Assembly (NCBI GenBank): GCA_050018415.1
Contig: JBEKAB010000006.1
Location: forward strand, 81,240 to 145,239
Direction of reading: 5' to 3'
Source of the DNA: UBA1161 sp002311745
GTDB taxonomy: Bacteria > Planctomycetota > Phycisphaerae > Tepidisphaerales > Tepidisphaeraceae
DNA: 64,000 bases
The position numbers were made by a program, and so were the translations under genes. The notes beneath the pieces are model-generated. The model did not search any database. It saw only the letters and a list, made by a program, of their open reading frames with translations, and was not told the DNA's origin. Below, piece by piece: positions 1 to 8,129 of this stretch. The stretch's first letter is position 1. The number at the start of each line of letters is the position of its first letter.

Positions 1-69
1 TCGATTCGGCGAAACACGGGAATAAAACCAGAAACCGGGATTGCGAATCAAACCCGAACCCCGAATGAC

Positions 70-1491
70 TCAAACGGTGTCTCGGACTTCGGATTTCGGG
101 CTTGATTCGTCATTCGGATTTCGGATTTCGGATTTTGCGGCTTCGTCCTGGTCTTCGGATTCGATTTGCCGCTGCTCCAGGGGCGTGGGCGAGTGGTAGC
201 CGCCGCGGAAAACAAAAATGCCTCCGCTGAGGTTCCAGAAAATCTGGGTCAAGCGGATGGACATGGTCAGGGCGAAGGCCTGGGCGACGGCCACGCCCTG
301 GGGTTCGAGCAGTTTGATGGCGAAATATTCCATGACGCCTGCGCCCTGGGGGCTGATGGGAATGGCCCCGGCCAGGGCGATCACGGGCACGGCCATCCAG
401 TAGTAGAAGGGATGGATCGGCAGGTTGAAGGCGAAGCCGCACAGCATGGCCGCCGTGATGACCACCGCGTGCACGGGAAAGGTCACGACGATGGCGGCGG
501 CGACCAGCAGCGGCCGGCGGCCGTAAATGTGCATGGTCTCGATCGCCTTGAGCACCTGGTGTTGCATGGGGAGCCTGGCGATGATGAATTCCAGGCCGGA
601 CAGACGCCGCAGCAGAGGAACGTAAAACAGGGCCAGACCCGCGGCGGTGGCGGCCAGGATGGCTACGGAACCCAGCGCCACTTGGCGGCACTTGGGGATG
701 TGCCATTGCAGCGCCGCCATGGCGCCGCCCACGATGATCAGCGCCAACAGCCCGATGACGCGATCCACCAGCACGGACATCACGGCGCGGGTGCGGTGAT
801 GCGTCTGCTTGGCGACGTAATAGGCCTTGAGCACGTCGCCCCCGGTCGAGCCGGGCATGAACGTGCTGTAGAACTGCCCGACCATGTTGAGCACGAAGGT
901 GCGCGCCACGGGGATGCGAATGTCCAGCGCTTTGAGCAGCTCCTGCCAGCGCAGGCTGGTGATGATGAGGGTCAGGGGAAAGATGGCCAGGGCGGCCAGG
1001 ACGTACGTGGTGTCGGCTTGGCGGACCATGCGGATGACGCCGACCTGCACGCGCGGATGGGGAATCGTCAGATGGTAGTCCGGGACGTCGCCGGCCCGGA
1101 CCCAGTGGGCGGTCGGACTGGTGGGAGTGTCTGCTAGAAGGAGTTTGCGGGCCGTTTTCAGGTCCGCCGTCAGATCGACGCCGACCACGTACTGCCGCTT
1201 GCCGCCTTCGCTGACGGGTAGTTTGTTCCGATCCGGCGCGTTAATCACGTCCTGGGCCTGCAAGGTGATGACCGCCTTGTTGTTGCGCGGATCCTTTACC
1301 CGATACTCCGAGTCCGTTTCGCCAGCGCTTTCGCCCACCAGCGTCAGCGGTTGCGGCACCATGGTTTGCCGCGACAGAATCCCCAGCACCTGATCGTGCC
1401 AGGACATTCGGCTCAGAACCCACCAGATCCCGACAACAGCGATCCCCCAGCGGATGAGGAACTTCGATATCTGAAACGCCTGTTTGCGCAT
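70..1491 (-). CDS. Flippase-like integral membrane protein (LPG synthase TM / UPF0104 family)
   Basis: A 473-residue membrane protein of the family that includes the flippase domain of lysylphosphatidylglycerol synthase. One membrane segment lies near residues 11-28. A soluble stretch follows at about 35-155, and then several hydrophobic segments from about 162. The family signature is clear near residues 203-225 (FYSTFMPGSTGGDVLKAYY), followed by a conserved DRVIGL. Members are thought to move lipids or lipid-linked substrates, but the substrate cannot be read from sequence. The large soluble insert after the first helix is unusual. The last 20 or so residues (SEIRNPNDESSPKSEVRDTV) are encoded by a short intergenic-type repeat, so the native C-terminus may have been extended. 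It is divergent from the hydrolase gene at 1596. Confidence 0.85.
   Translation of the reverse strand: MRKQAFQISKFLIRWGIAVVGIWWVLSRMSWHDQVLGILSRQTMVPQPLTLVGESAGETDSEYRVKDPRNNKAVITLQAQDVINAPDRNKLPVSEGGKRQYVVGVDLTADLKTARKLLLADTPTSPTAHWVRAGDVPDYHLTIPHPRVQVGVIRMVRQADTTYVLAALAIFPLTLIITSLRWQELLKALDIRIPVARTFVLNMVGQFYSTFMPGSTGGDVLKAYYVAKQTHHRTRAVMSVLVDRVIGLLALIIVGGAMAALQWHIPKCRQVALGSVAILAATAAGLALFYVPLLRRLSGLEFIIARLPMQHQVLKAIETMHIYGRRPLLVAAAIVVTFPVHAVVITAAMLCGFAFNLPIHPFYYWMAVPVIALAGAIPISPQGAGVMEYFAIKLLEPQGVAVAQAFALTMSIRLTQIFWNLSGGIFVFRGGYHSPTPLEQRQIESEDQDEAAKSEIRNPNDESSPKSEVRDTV
82..136. repeat. Short ATTCGGATTTCGG-type repeat inside a 3' coding end
   Basis: The 9-mer GGATTTCGG and near variants recur several times between 82 and 136. 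Such repeats are normally intergenic, but here they lie within the last codons of the flippase-like gene and give its Ser/Arg/Asn/Pro-rich tail. Confidence 0.6.
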
Positions 1492-1595
1492 GGGCGGCAG
1501 TGATTCTCATTATCGGCAACGCCATGGCAATGCCAACGCCCCGCGGCGCTTTGCCAAGCTGGGGCTGCGCCCTATAGTGTGCGGCGAGGCATCGC

Positions 1596-2687
1596 ATGTC
1601 CGGGCAAAAGATTCTGTTGACGGCCGTGGCCCTGTACGCGGCGGTGTTGATGTGCGTGATGTGGACGGCGCCGTTGCCCGCCGGCCGCACGCCAGCCGCC
1701 GACCAGGGCGACGGCACCCTGGTCAGGATCGACGGGTTGCGCCCCTATTGCGCCATGGCCGTGCAACTGCAACGCGTCGATTGGATCGCGCGATACAAGG
1801 ACGCCATCGACACCATCGCCGAGGACGGCGCCGACGCCGTCTCCCTGGTCGTCGACGCCCGCCAGGAGAATTTCCAAAGCAACTACATGTACATCGACAT
1901 CCGCATGACGATGAACGACGCGCAACTGACGGAAATCATCCGCCATGCCAAAGCCAAGCACCTGCGCGTCATCCTCATGCCCATCGTGCTGCTGGATGAT
2001 CCGAACGACTCGGAGCACTGGCGCGGCACGCTGGAGCCCAAGGACTGGAAGGCCTGGTTCGAGAATTACCGCGATCTGCTCCGCCATTACGCCTACATCG
2101 CCCAGAACAACGGCGTCGATCTGCTGGTCGTCGGCTCGGAATTGGTCAGCTCCGAAGAGCACGTGGATGAATGGGTCGACACCATCAAGGCCGTCCGCGA
2201 AATCTACCACGGACAGCTCACCTATTCGTCCAACTGGGATCGCTATTTCAAGGTGAAGTTCTGGAACTATCTGGACCTGGTGGGCATGAACAGCTATTGG
2301 ACGCTGGGCCAGGACCACAACGTGCCGGTCGACCAGATCAAAGGCAACTGGAACAAGATTCAGCGCGACATCTTCCTGTTCCTGGCCAAGGTGCACAAAC
2401 CGATGATCCTGCTGGAGGCGGGCTGGTGCAGCTTGTCCAATTCGGCCAAGGACCCCTGGGATTACACGCAAAAGTCGTTGGATGCCGACGATGATCTGCA
2501 GAAGCGGCTGTACGAAGGATTTTTCCAAAGCTGGTGGGGTCGGCCGGAACTGGCGGGCTTCGTGCTCTGGGAGGTGGATCCGGGCGGCGACCCGGACGGC
2601 AAGGGGTACACGCCCCTGGGCAAGCCCGCCGAGGTGGTCATGCGCGATTGGCTGGCCAAGCCGCGCTGGGATGTCTTGGCCCCCTAA
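1596..2687 (+). CDS. Glycoside hydrolase, GH113-like TIM barrel, membrane-anchored or secreted
   Basis: A 363-residue protein with an N-terminal hydrophobic segment (about residues 6-23) that looks like an uncleaved anchor or signal peptide. The rest resembles the GH113 / TIM-barrel-like hydrolase family, some of whose members are beta-mannanases. Candidate catalytic acids are Glu182 in VVGSELVSSEE at the end of a predicted strand 4 and Glu274 in ILLEAGWCS at strand 7, as expected for clan GH-A enzymes. The substrate is not determined by sequence and many relatives are uncharacterised. The ATG follows a GAGG. The gene is divergent from the flippase-like gene with about 100 bases between them. 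Confidence 0.75.
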   Translation: MSGQKILLTAVALYAAVLMCVMWTAPLPAGRTPAADQGDGTLVRIDGLRPYCAMAVQLQRVDWIARYKDAIDTIAEDGADAVSLVVDARQENFQSNYMYIDIRMTMNDAQLTEIIRHAKAKHLRVILMPIVLLDDPNDSEHWRGTLEPKDWKAWFENYRDLLRHYAYIAQNNGVDLLVVGSELVSSEEHVDEWVDTIKAVREIYHGQLTYSSNWDRYFKVKFWNYLDLVGMNSYWTLGQDHNVPVDQIKGNWNKIQRDIFLFLAKVHKPMILLEAGWCSLSNSAKDPWDYTQKSLDADDDLQKRLYEGFFQSWWGRPELAGFVLWEVDPGGDPDGKGYTPLGKPAEVVMRDWLAKPRWDVLAP

Positions 2688-2859
2688 AGCGTTTCCCGAT
2701 CCATCGGGTCCAAAGTCGATGCCGGCTCTCCCGCGGCGTCTGCGATTGCTTCCGTCGCTGATCGCAAGTGCCTATACTTTTACCCATGCGAGCCGACGCG
2801 CCGCGGCGGCAACGCGCGACAATCCATCGCAGCCGCGTCTGCCCACTGGAGTAACTGTC

Positions 2860-3066
2860 ATGACTCTCAAAATCATTATCGAACCCGGCGAGGATCGTGG
2901 TTTTATCGCGCATGTGCCGGCGCTGCGCGGCTGCTGGTCGCAAGGCACGAGCCGCGCGGAGGCGTTGGCCAACATCCGCCAGGCCATCGAAGGCTGGCTG
3001 GAAGCCGAACAGGACAAGGCTGAGAAACCCACGGGACCTGCCGATGTGGAGCTGGTGACGGTCTGA
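2860..3066 (+). CDS. hicB: HicB-family antitoxin
   Basis: A 68-residue HicB-like protein. It begins MTLKIIIEPGEDRGFIAHVP and continues with LRGCWSQGTSRAEALANIRQAIEGWLE, the partly folded RNase-H-like fold typical of HicB antitoxins. The ATG at 2860 was chosen because a GGAG at 2848-2851 sits 8 bases upstream and because the homology begins there. The longer upstream reading frame is an artefact. HicB neutralises the mRNA-cleaving toxin HicA. Here the toxin that should follow is only a stub (3083-3142), so this may be a solitary antitoxin or may act on toxins encoded elsewhere. No separate DNA-binding domain is visible in this short version. Confidence 0.8.
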   Translation: MTLKIIIEPGEDRGFIAHVPALRGCWSQGTSRAEALANIRQAIEGWLEAEQDKAEKPTGPADVELVTV

Positions 3067-3082
3067 TACGGGAAGCGGAAGC

Positions 3083-3142
3083 ATGCCTCAACTTCCGGTC
3101 ATCAGTGGTCGCGAGGCGCGATCGGACGTGTTGACCCCCTAA
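3083..3142 (+). pseudogene. hicA toxin remnant (first 19 codons)
   Basis: Seventeen bases after hicB a frame reads MPQLPVISGREARSDVLTP and then meets a TAA. MPxLPVISGRE is the characteristic start of HicA toxins of the YcfA type. The rest of the toxin, including the catalytic GSH motif, is absent, and aspS begins 78 bases later. The purine-rich GGAAGCGGAAGC just upstream could serve as its ribosome-binding site. The simplest reading is a toxin gene deleted after its first codons while the antitoxin survived. Confidence 0.65.
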
Positions 3143-3220
3143 TCGCCGCGCCTGCCCTGGGCGCGGTTCCCTTTTCGTCCCTTGATCTATCACTTATCCT
3201 CAATCGCCAAGGTTATCACC

Positions 3221-5023
3221 ATGGAAGCCATCGAAACGCGCTATCGTACGCACACCTGCGGGCAGCTCCGCGGCGGCGACGTCGGACGCACCGTCGCCCT
3301 CGCCGGCTGGGTCCATTCCTACCGCGATCACGGGAACCTGGTCTTCATCGACCTGCGCGACCGCGACGGGCTGACCCAACTGGTCTTCGATCCGGATACC
3401 TGCGGCAAAGCCAACCACGATGAGGCCCGCAAGCTGCGCAGTGAATGGGTCATCGGCATCCGCGGCCAGGTCACCGCCCGCGGGGACGAGGCGCTCAATC
3501 CCAAACTCCCCACCGGCCAAATCGAAGTGCGCGTGACGGACTTGACGGTCCTGAGCATTTCCTCCACGCCGCCGTTTGTCCCCGATGAACACGAAACCGT
3601 TTCCGAAGACAAGCGCCTGGTGCATCGCTACATCGATCTCCGCCGCGCGTCCATGCAGCAGACCCTGCGCACGCGCCACCGCGTGACCAAGCTCATGCGC
3701 GATCATTTGAGCGATCTGGGCTTCTGGGAGATCGAAACGCCGTTCCTGACCAAATCGACGCCGGAAGGCGCCCGCGATTTCATCGTGCCCTCCCGCTTGA
3801 TGCCGGGGTGTTTTTACGCCCTGCCGCAGTCGCCGCAGCTTTTCAAGCAGCTTCTGATGGTCAGCGGCTGCGACAAGTATATGCAGATTGTGCGCTGCTT
3901 CCGCGACGAAGACCCGCGGGCCGACCGCCAGGCCGAGTTCACCCAGCTCGACGTGGAGATGTCCTTCGTCGACCGCGAAAACGTGATCGCCGTCACCGAA
4001 GGGCTTCTGCGAAGAATTTGGAAGGAGATTCTGGGCAAGGACCTTCCCGATCCGATCCCGCACATGGATTACGACCAGGCGATGAGCCAGTACGGCTCCG
4101 ACCGGCCCGACCTGCGCTACGGGATGAAATTGCACGACATCACGGATTTGGCCCAGCAGACGGATTTCGGCGTGTTCAAAAGCGCGGCCATGGTCAAGAC
4201 GATCGCGGTGCCGGGCGGCGGGAAACTCAGCCGCAAGGAAACGGACGCCCTGGCCGACTGGGCCAAGGGCCTGGGCGCCAAGGGATTGGCCGTCACCAAG
4301 GTGACGGCCGCCGGCCTGGACACGGGCGTGGCCAAATTCCTGGCCCCCATCGCCGCCAAGCTGATCGAGCGCAGCGGCGCCGGCGATGGCGATCTGCTCT
4401 GCTTCGCCGCCGACAGGTCAAGAATCGTCCACAAGGTTCTGGGTGAACTGCGGCTGAAGATGGCCCGCGACCTGAACCTGGCCCCCTCCAGCGAATTCGC
4501 CTGGCTGTGGGTGGTGAATTTCCCGCTGTTTGAGTTTGACGAGGAGGAAAAGCGGTTCGTGTCCACGCATCACCCGTTCACCGCACCGTTGGATGAGGAT
4601 TTGTCCAAGCTGGACAGCCGCGATCGGCCCGTGGTCGAGTCGATCAAGAGCAAGGCGTACGACATCGTCGTCAACGGCAGCGAGATCGGCGGCGGATCGA
4701 TTCGTATCCATCGCATGGACGTCCAGCAGAAAGTCTTTTCCCTCTTGGGCATCGACGAGGCGGCGCAGAAGCAGAAGTTCGGATTCCTGCTGGATGCGTT
4801 GCACTTTGGCGCTCCGCCGCACGGCGGCATCGCCCTGGGGCTGGACCGCCTGATCATGATTCTGCGCGGCACGACCAACATCCGCGACGTGATCGCCTTC
4901 CCCAAGACGCAAAGCGGCGCGGACCTGATGAGCGGCGCGCCCAGCGCGGTGGATGACAAGCAGCTCCGCGAGGCCAACATCCGCGTCGTCCTGCCGCCGG
5001 GAAAGCCGCCCGCCGCCTCCTGA
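3221..5023 (+). CDS. aspS: Aspartyl-tRNA synthetase (possibly non-discriminating)
   Basis: A 600-residue class IIb synthetase of the bacterial type. It has an N-terminal OB-fold anticodon-binding domain, class II motif 2 near residue 225 (FRDEDPRADRQAEF), the bacterial GAD insertion in the middle, and motif 3 near residue 536 (GIALGLDRLIMI). It charges tRNA-Asp with aspartate. The start at 3221 (MEAIETRY) matches the family N-terminus; the in-frame codon at 3182 is too far upstream. His37 in the RDHG loop matches the residue linked to relaxed tRNA recognition in Pseudomonas AspRS, where discriminating enzymes have Leu. Together with gatC and gatA in this window this suggests that it may also charge tRNA-Asn. 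Confidence 0.95.
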   Translation: MEAIETRYRTHTCGQLRGGDVGRTVALAGWVHSYRDHGNLVFIDLRDRDGLTQLVFDPDTCGKANHDEARKLRSEWVIGIRGQVTARGDEALNPKLPTGQIEVRVTDLTVLSISSTPPFVPDEHETVSEDKRLVHRYIDLRRASMQQTLRTRHRVTKLMRDHLSDLGFWEIETPFLTKSTPEGARDFIVPSRLMPGCFYALPQSPQLFKQLLMVSGCDKYMQIVRCFRDEDPRADRQAEFTQLDVEMSFVDRENVIAVTEGLLRRIWKEILGKDLPDPIPHMDYDQAMSQYGSDRPDLRYGMKLHDITDLAQQTDFGVFKSAAMVKTIAVPGGGKLSRKETDALADWAKGLGAKGLAVTKVTAAGLDTGVAKFLAPIAAKLIERSGAGDGDLLCFAADRSRIVHKVLGELRLKMARDLNLAPSSEFAWLWVVNFPLFEFDEEEKRFVSTHHPFTAPLDEDLSKLDSRDRPVVESIKSKAYDIVVNGSEIGGGSIRIHRMDVQQKVFSLLGIDEAAQKQKFGFLLDALHFGAPPHGGIALGLDRLIMILRGTTNIRDVIAFPKTQSGADLMSGAPSAVDDKQLREANIRVVLPPGKPPAAS

Positions 5024-5123
5024 TTTCGCCTGGCCCCGCAACGTCACGTCCACCGCCGCCTATAATGCCGCGGCCGCCGCCTTTGTTGCATTTACCCGGA
5101 CAAAGCACACAATCGCAACCCCG

Positions 5124-6617
5124 ATGATTCGCACCAAGATCGTGGCCACGATAGGACCGGCCTGCGCCGACGTGCAGACGCTGTATTCCCTCTTTCAGGC
5201 GGGTGTGGACGTCTGCCGGCTCAACTTTTCCCACGGCGATCTGGACGGGCACCTGCAGACGCTGCGCAACATCCGCGAGGCCGCCGCCCGCTGGGACCAG
5301 CCCATCGCCGTCCTGGGCGATTTATGCGGGCCCAAGATCCGCCTGGGCAAAATCGCCGACCGCGACCCCTCCGGCGGAATGCCCATCCAGGTCGGCGACG
5401 AACTTGTAATCCAGCGCGGCCAGATCCTCGGTGAAAACCACCGCGTCTGCTGCATCTATCCCCGCCTCATCGACGACCTCCAGGTCGGGCACAGGATTCT
5501 GATCGAGGACGGCCTGCTGCGATTCATCTGCACGGATAAAAACTACAACGAGATCCGCTGCAGTTGCACGGTCGGCGGCGTGCTGCGCAGCAGCAAGGGA
5601 ATCAATTTGCCGGATACCACCGTCAACGCTCCGTCGCTGACCGAGCGCGATTGGGCCTGCGCCGACTGGGCGGTGGAAAACGATTTGGATTACCTGGCCC
5701 TGTCGTTCGTGCGGAAAGAGGATGACATCCAACTTCTCCGCGAGCACCTGCGCAACAAGGAAAGCGACATTCACCTGATCGCAAAAATCGAAAAATCGGA
5801 AGCGCTGGAGCACATCGACGCGATCGTGGAGGTCAGCGACGGACTGATGATCGCCCGCGGCGATCTGGGCGTCGAGGTGGACGTGGCGCGCGTGCCGATC
5901 ATCCAGAAGGATTTGGTGCGCCGCTGCCAAAGCGCCGGCAAGCCGGTCATCGTGGCCACGCAGATGCTGCAGACCATGATCGAGCAGCCCAGCCCGACTC
6001 GCGCCGAGGTCAGCGACGTGGCCAACGCCATCTTCGACGGCACCGACGCGGTGATGCTCAGCGGGGAAACGGCCGTGGGCAAATTCCCGCTGGGGTCGGT
6101 GCACACGATGGCGCACGTGGCCGGCGTCACCGAGGAATACCTCATCGCCTCGCAGACCGCCGGGCCGACCACCGCCCAGCCGGCGTCGGCGACGCTGCGG
6201 TTCTCGGCCGCATTGGCCCGCGGCGTGGGGCAGATCGTCAACGACCTCAAGGTCAAGCTCGTGGTCATCTGGAGCCAGACCGGCGCCACGGCCCGCATCT
6301 TTTCCAAGAGCCGATTTCCCGTGCCCCTGATCGCCCTCTCCAGCGACCATCGGGCGCTGCGGCGGATGGCGCTGCACTTTGGCGTGATCCCCCACGAGAT
6401 GGCCCCGCCGCAGACGATGACGGACTTGGTCGATGGCGTGGACGCGATGGTGCGCCAGCGCAGCTTCGCGGCCCCCGGCGACCGCATCATCATCGTGGCC
6501 GGCGCCGCCCTGGGCACGCCCGGCACCCTCAACGGCATCGTCATCCACACCGTCGGGGAACAGTGGACCGGCGAGTTGAAAGCCATCGCCGCGATGGCGA
6601 CGATGCAACCCAAATGA
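5124..6617 (+). CDS. pyk: Pyruvate kinase
   Basis: A 497-residue pyruvate kinase, which makes ATP and pyruvate from phosphoenolpyruvate in the last step of glycolysis. The N-terminus RTKIVATIGPAC, the substrate loop RLNFSHGD, the catalytic segment MIARGDLGVE near residue 241 and VATQMLQTMI are all intact. The C-terminal regulatory domain is also present. The ATG at 5124 fits the usual start; the upstream frame reaching into aspS has no homology. The gene overlaps the next one by ATGA, which implies translational coupling to the lipoprotein gene. Confidence 0.95.
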   Translation: MIRTKIVATIGPACADVQTLYSLFQAGVDVCRLNFSHGDLDGHLQTLRNIREAAARWDQPIAVLGDLCGPKIRLGKIADRDPSGGMPIQVGDELVIQRGQILGENHRVCCIYPRLIDDLQVGHRILIEDGLLRFICTDKNYNEIRCSCTVGGVLRSSKGINLPDTTVNAPSLTERDWACADWAVENDLDYLALSFVRKEDDIQLLREHLRNKESDIHLIAKIEKSEALEHIDAIVEVSDGLMIARGDLGVEVDVARVPIIQKDLVRRCQSAGKPVIVATQMLQTMIEQPSPTRAEVSDVANAIFDGTDAVMLSGETAVGKFPLGSVHTMAHVAGVTEEYLIASQTAGPTTAQPASATLRFSAALARGVGQIVNDLKVKLVVIWSQTGATARIFSKSRFPVPLIALSSDHRALRRMALHFGVIPHEMAPPQTMTDLVDGVDAMVRQRSFAAPGDRIIIVAGAALGTPGTLNGIVIHTVGEQWTGELKAIAAMATMQPK

Positions 6618-7249
6618 ACGCGAGGCTCAAGACCTTGGCCCTGTTTTTCGCCGCGATGGCAGGCGGATGCGCCGGCGCGTCTTCGCCGATCCAAACCGCG
6701 CGGCCGGTCACGGACAAACCCGTCGAGCAAGCCACCGCCGATTATTGGCTCAACCAGCCGGCCAACGTCGCGGTGTCGTCGCTGGATTTCCAGCGCCTCT
6801 GGGATGCATCCGCCCAGGTGCTCCGCCAAGACCTGTTCATCATCGACCGCGTAAATGACCGCCAAGGCGTCATGGTCACCCGGCCGATGGTCTCCAAGCA
6901 GATTTTCGAGCCGTGGCGGAGCGACGCCGGCACCATGTCCGCGACGCTGCAAAGCACCCTGCAGACCATTCGCCGCACCGTGCGCATCGACGTGCAGCGA
7001 TCCGATGGCGGACTATTCACCGCCAGGATCAAGGTCCTGGTGGAACGGCTGTCGCTGATTCAGCAGCGGGTGACGTCGGTCGCCGAGTCGCACAACGTGT
7101 TTTCCGCCATCGGGCCGGAAACGACCTTTCAAACCACCGAGGGAACCCCCATTCCGGTGCGCTACTGGTACGCCATCGGCCGCGACCAGGCGATGGAACG
7201 CCAACTGGCCAACGCCATCGAAGATCAATTGAAAGACCGGCGTCAGTAA
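6614..7249 (+). CDS. Putative lipoprotein of unknown function
   Basis: A 211-residue protein with a signal peptide (MNARLKTLALFFAAMAGG) followed by Cys19, a plausible but imperfect lipobox. The mature part contains alternating strands and helices with no motif I recognise. Its ATG overlaps the pyk stop codon (ATGA), so it is probably translated from the pyk message. Its 3' end overlaps the convergent mqnA by 7 bases. Function is unknown; an outer- or inner-membrane anchored periplasmic role is inferred from the lipobox only. Confidence 0.7.
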   Translation: MNARLKTLALFFAAMAGGCAGASSPIQTARPVTDKPVEQATADYWLNQPANVAVSSLDFQRLWDASAQVLRQDLFIIDRVNDRQGVMVTRPMVSKQIFEPWRSDAGTMSATLQSTLQTIRRTVRIDVQRSDGGLFTARIKVLVERLSLIQQRVTSVAESHNVFSAIGPETTFQTTEGTPIPVRYWYAIGRDQAMERQLANAIEDQLKDRRQ

Positions 7250-8058
7250 ATCTGCAGCGGCCGGAGCTGATCGATCAAACCGTGCTTGAACGCCAGCTCG
7301 TGGAAACGGCGTATCGCTTGAAGCTGGCTCGGTCCGATGTCGTATTTGAGCAGCTCGCCCAGGTATTGGCGGGCCAGGTCCACCGGCCAGCCGAGTGCGG
7401 CGGCGTGCTGCCGCACGATGGCGTCCACGTGGGCCAGGGCCAACCGCTTGGCGCGCTCCAGCCGCTGCGGCAGATCGCCCAAATCCACCTCCGCGCGCGT
7501 GGTCCAGACGGCAAAGACAAACGGCATGCCCGTCAGCTCTTTCCACAGGGCGCCCAGATCGATGTGCCTGGGTTTGTCGGGCGGCTGCCGGCGCACGACC
7601 TTGTCCCCGATGAGCAGCACGGCGGTGTGCGCCGCCGCGTCGGCCGCGGCCAAGTCCACCAGCTTGGGTTTCAGCCCCCAGCGCTCCGCCAAAAGAATCT
7701 GGGCCAGGACGGTGGAGGTGTGACTGTCGCGGTCGCAGGCAAGGGTTTGGATTTTTTCGATCGGCTCAGCGCTGAAGATTCGCACGGTCAGAGTGGGCCC
7801 GTCGCATCCGATGCCGCCCGCGGGCACCAGCTTCAGGCCGGCGTGACGCTGGTAATCGATCACCGGCAACAGCGCCAGGTCGTAGCGCCGCGTTCGCAGC
7901 CCCTCCAGCAGCCGCGCCGGCACCTCCAGGTCCAATTGCAGACGCGGATCATCCTCCAGGCCGTAGATCAGCGGCTTGGCGTTGAGGTAGCTGACGCTGC
8001 CGACGTGCAGCACCGGTCGCACCCGTCCGGCGGGCGCTTGAGCGACGGCTGGATCCAT
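7243..8058 (-). CDS. mqnA: Menaquinone biosynthesis protein MqnA (chorismate dehydratase)
   Basis: A 271-residue member of the MqnA/MqnD family. It has the MqnA signature VGSVSYLNAKPLIYGL at residues 19-34 and DLALLPVIDYQ further on. MqnA converts chorismate to 3-[(1-carboxyvinyl)oxy]benzoate, the first step of the futalosine route to menaquinone, in the cytoplasm. The ATG at 8058 was preferred because residues encoded upstream overlap the AraC gene and show no homology. None of the other mqn genes is in the window. A respiratory quinone matches the NrfD-type protein at 47.9 kb, which would use menaquinol. Confidence 0.9.
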   Translation of the reverse strand: MDPAVAQAPAGRVRPVLHVGSVSYLNAKPLIYGLEDDPRLQLDLEVPARLLEGLRTRRYDLALLPVIDYQRHAGLKLVPAGGIGCDGPTLTVRIFSAEPIEKIQTLACDRDSHTSTVLAQILLAERWGLKPKLVDLAAADAAAHTAVLLIGDKVVRRQPPDKPRHIDLGALWKELTGMPFVFAVWTTRAEVDLGDLPQRLERAKRLALAHVDAIVRQHAAALGWPVDLARQYLGELLKYDIGPSQLQAIRRFHELAFKHGLIDQLRPLQIY

Positions 8059-8129
8059 GGCGCAACGGTATCGACGGGCCGAGGCCTTGTCTCGCCTTTC
8101 AACAGTTTTGAAATCGGCCCGATGTCGTT

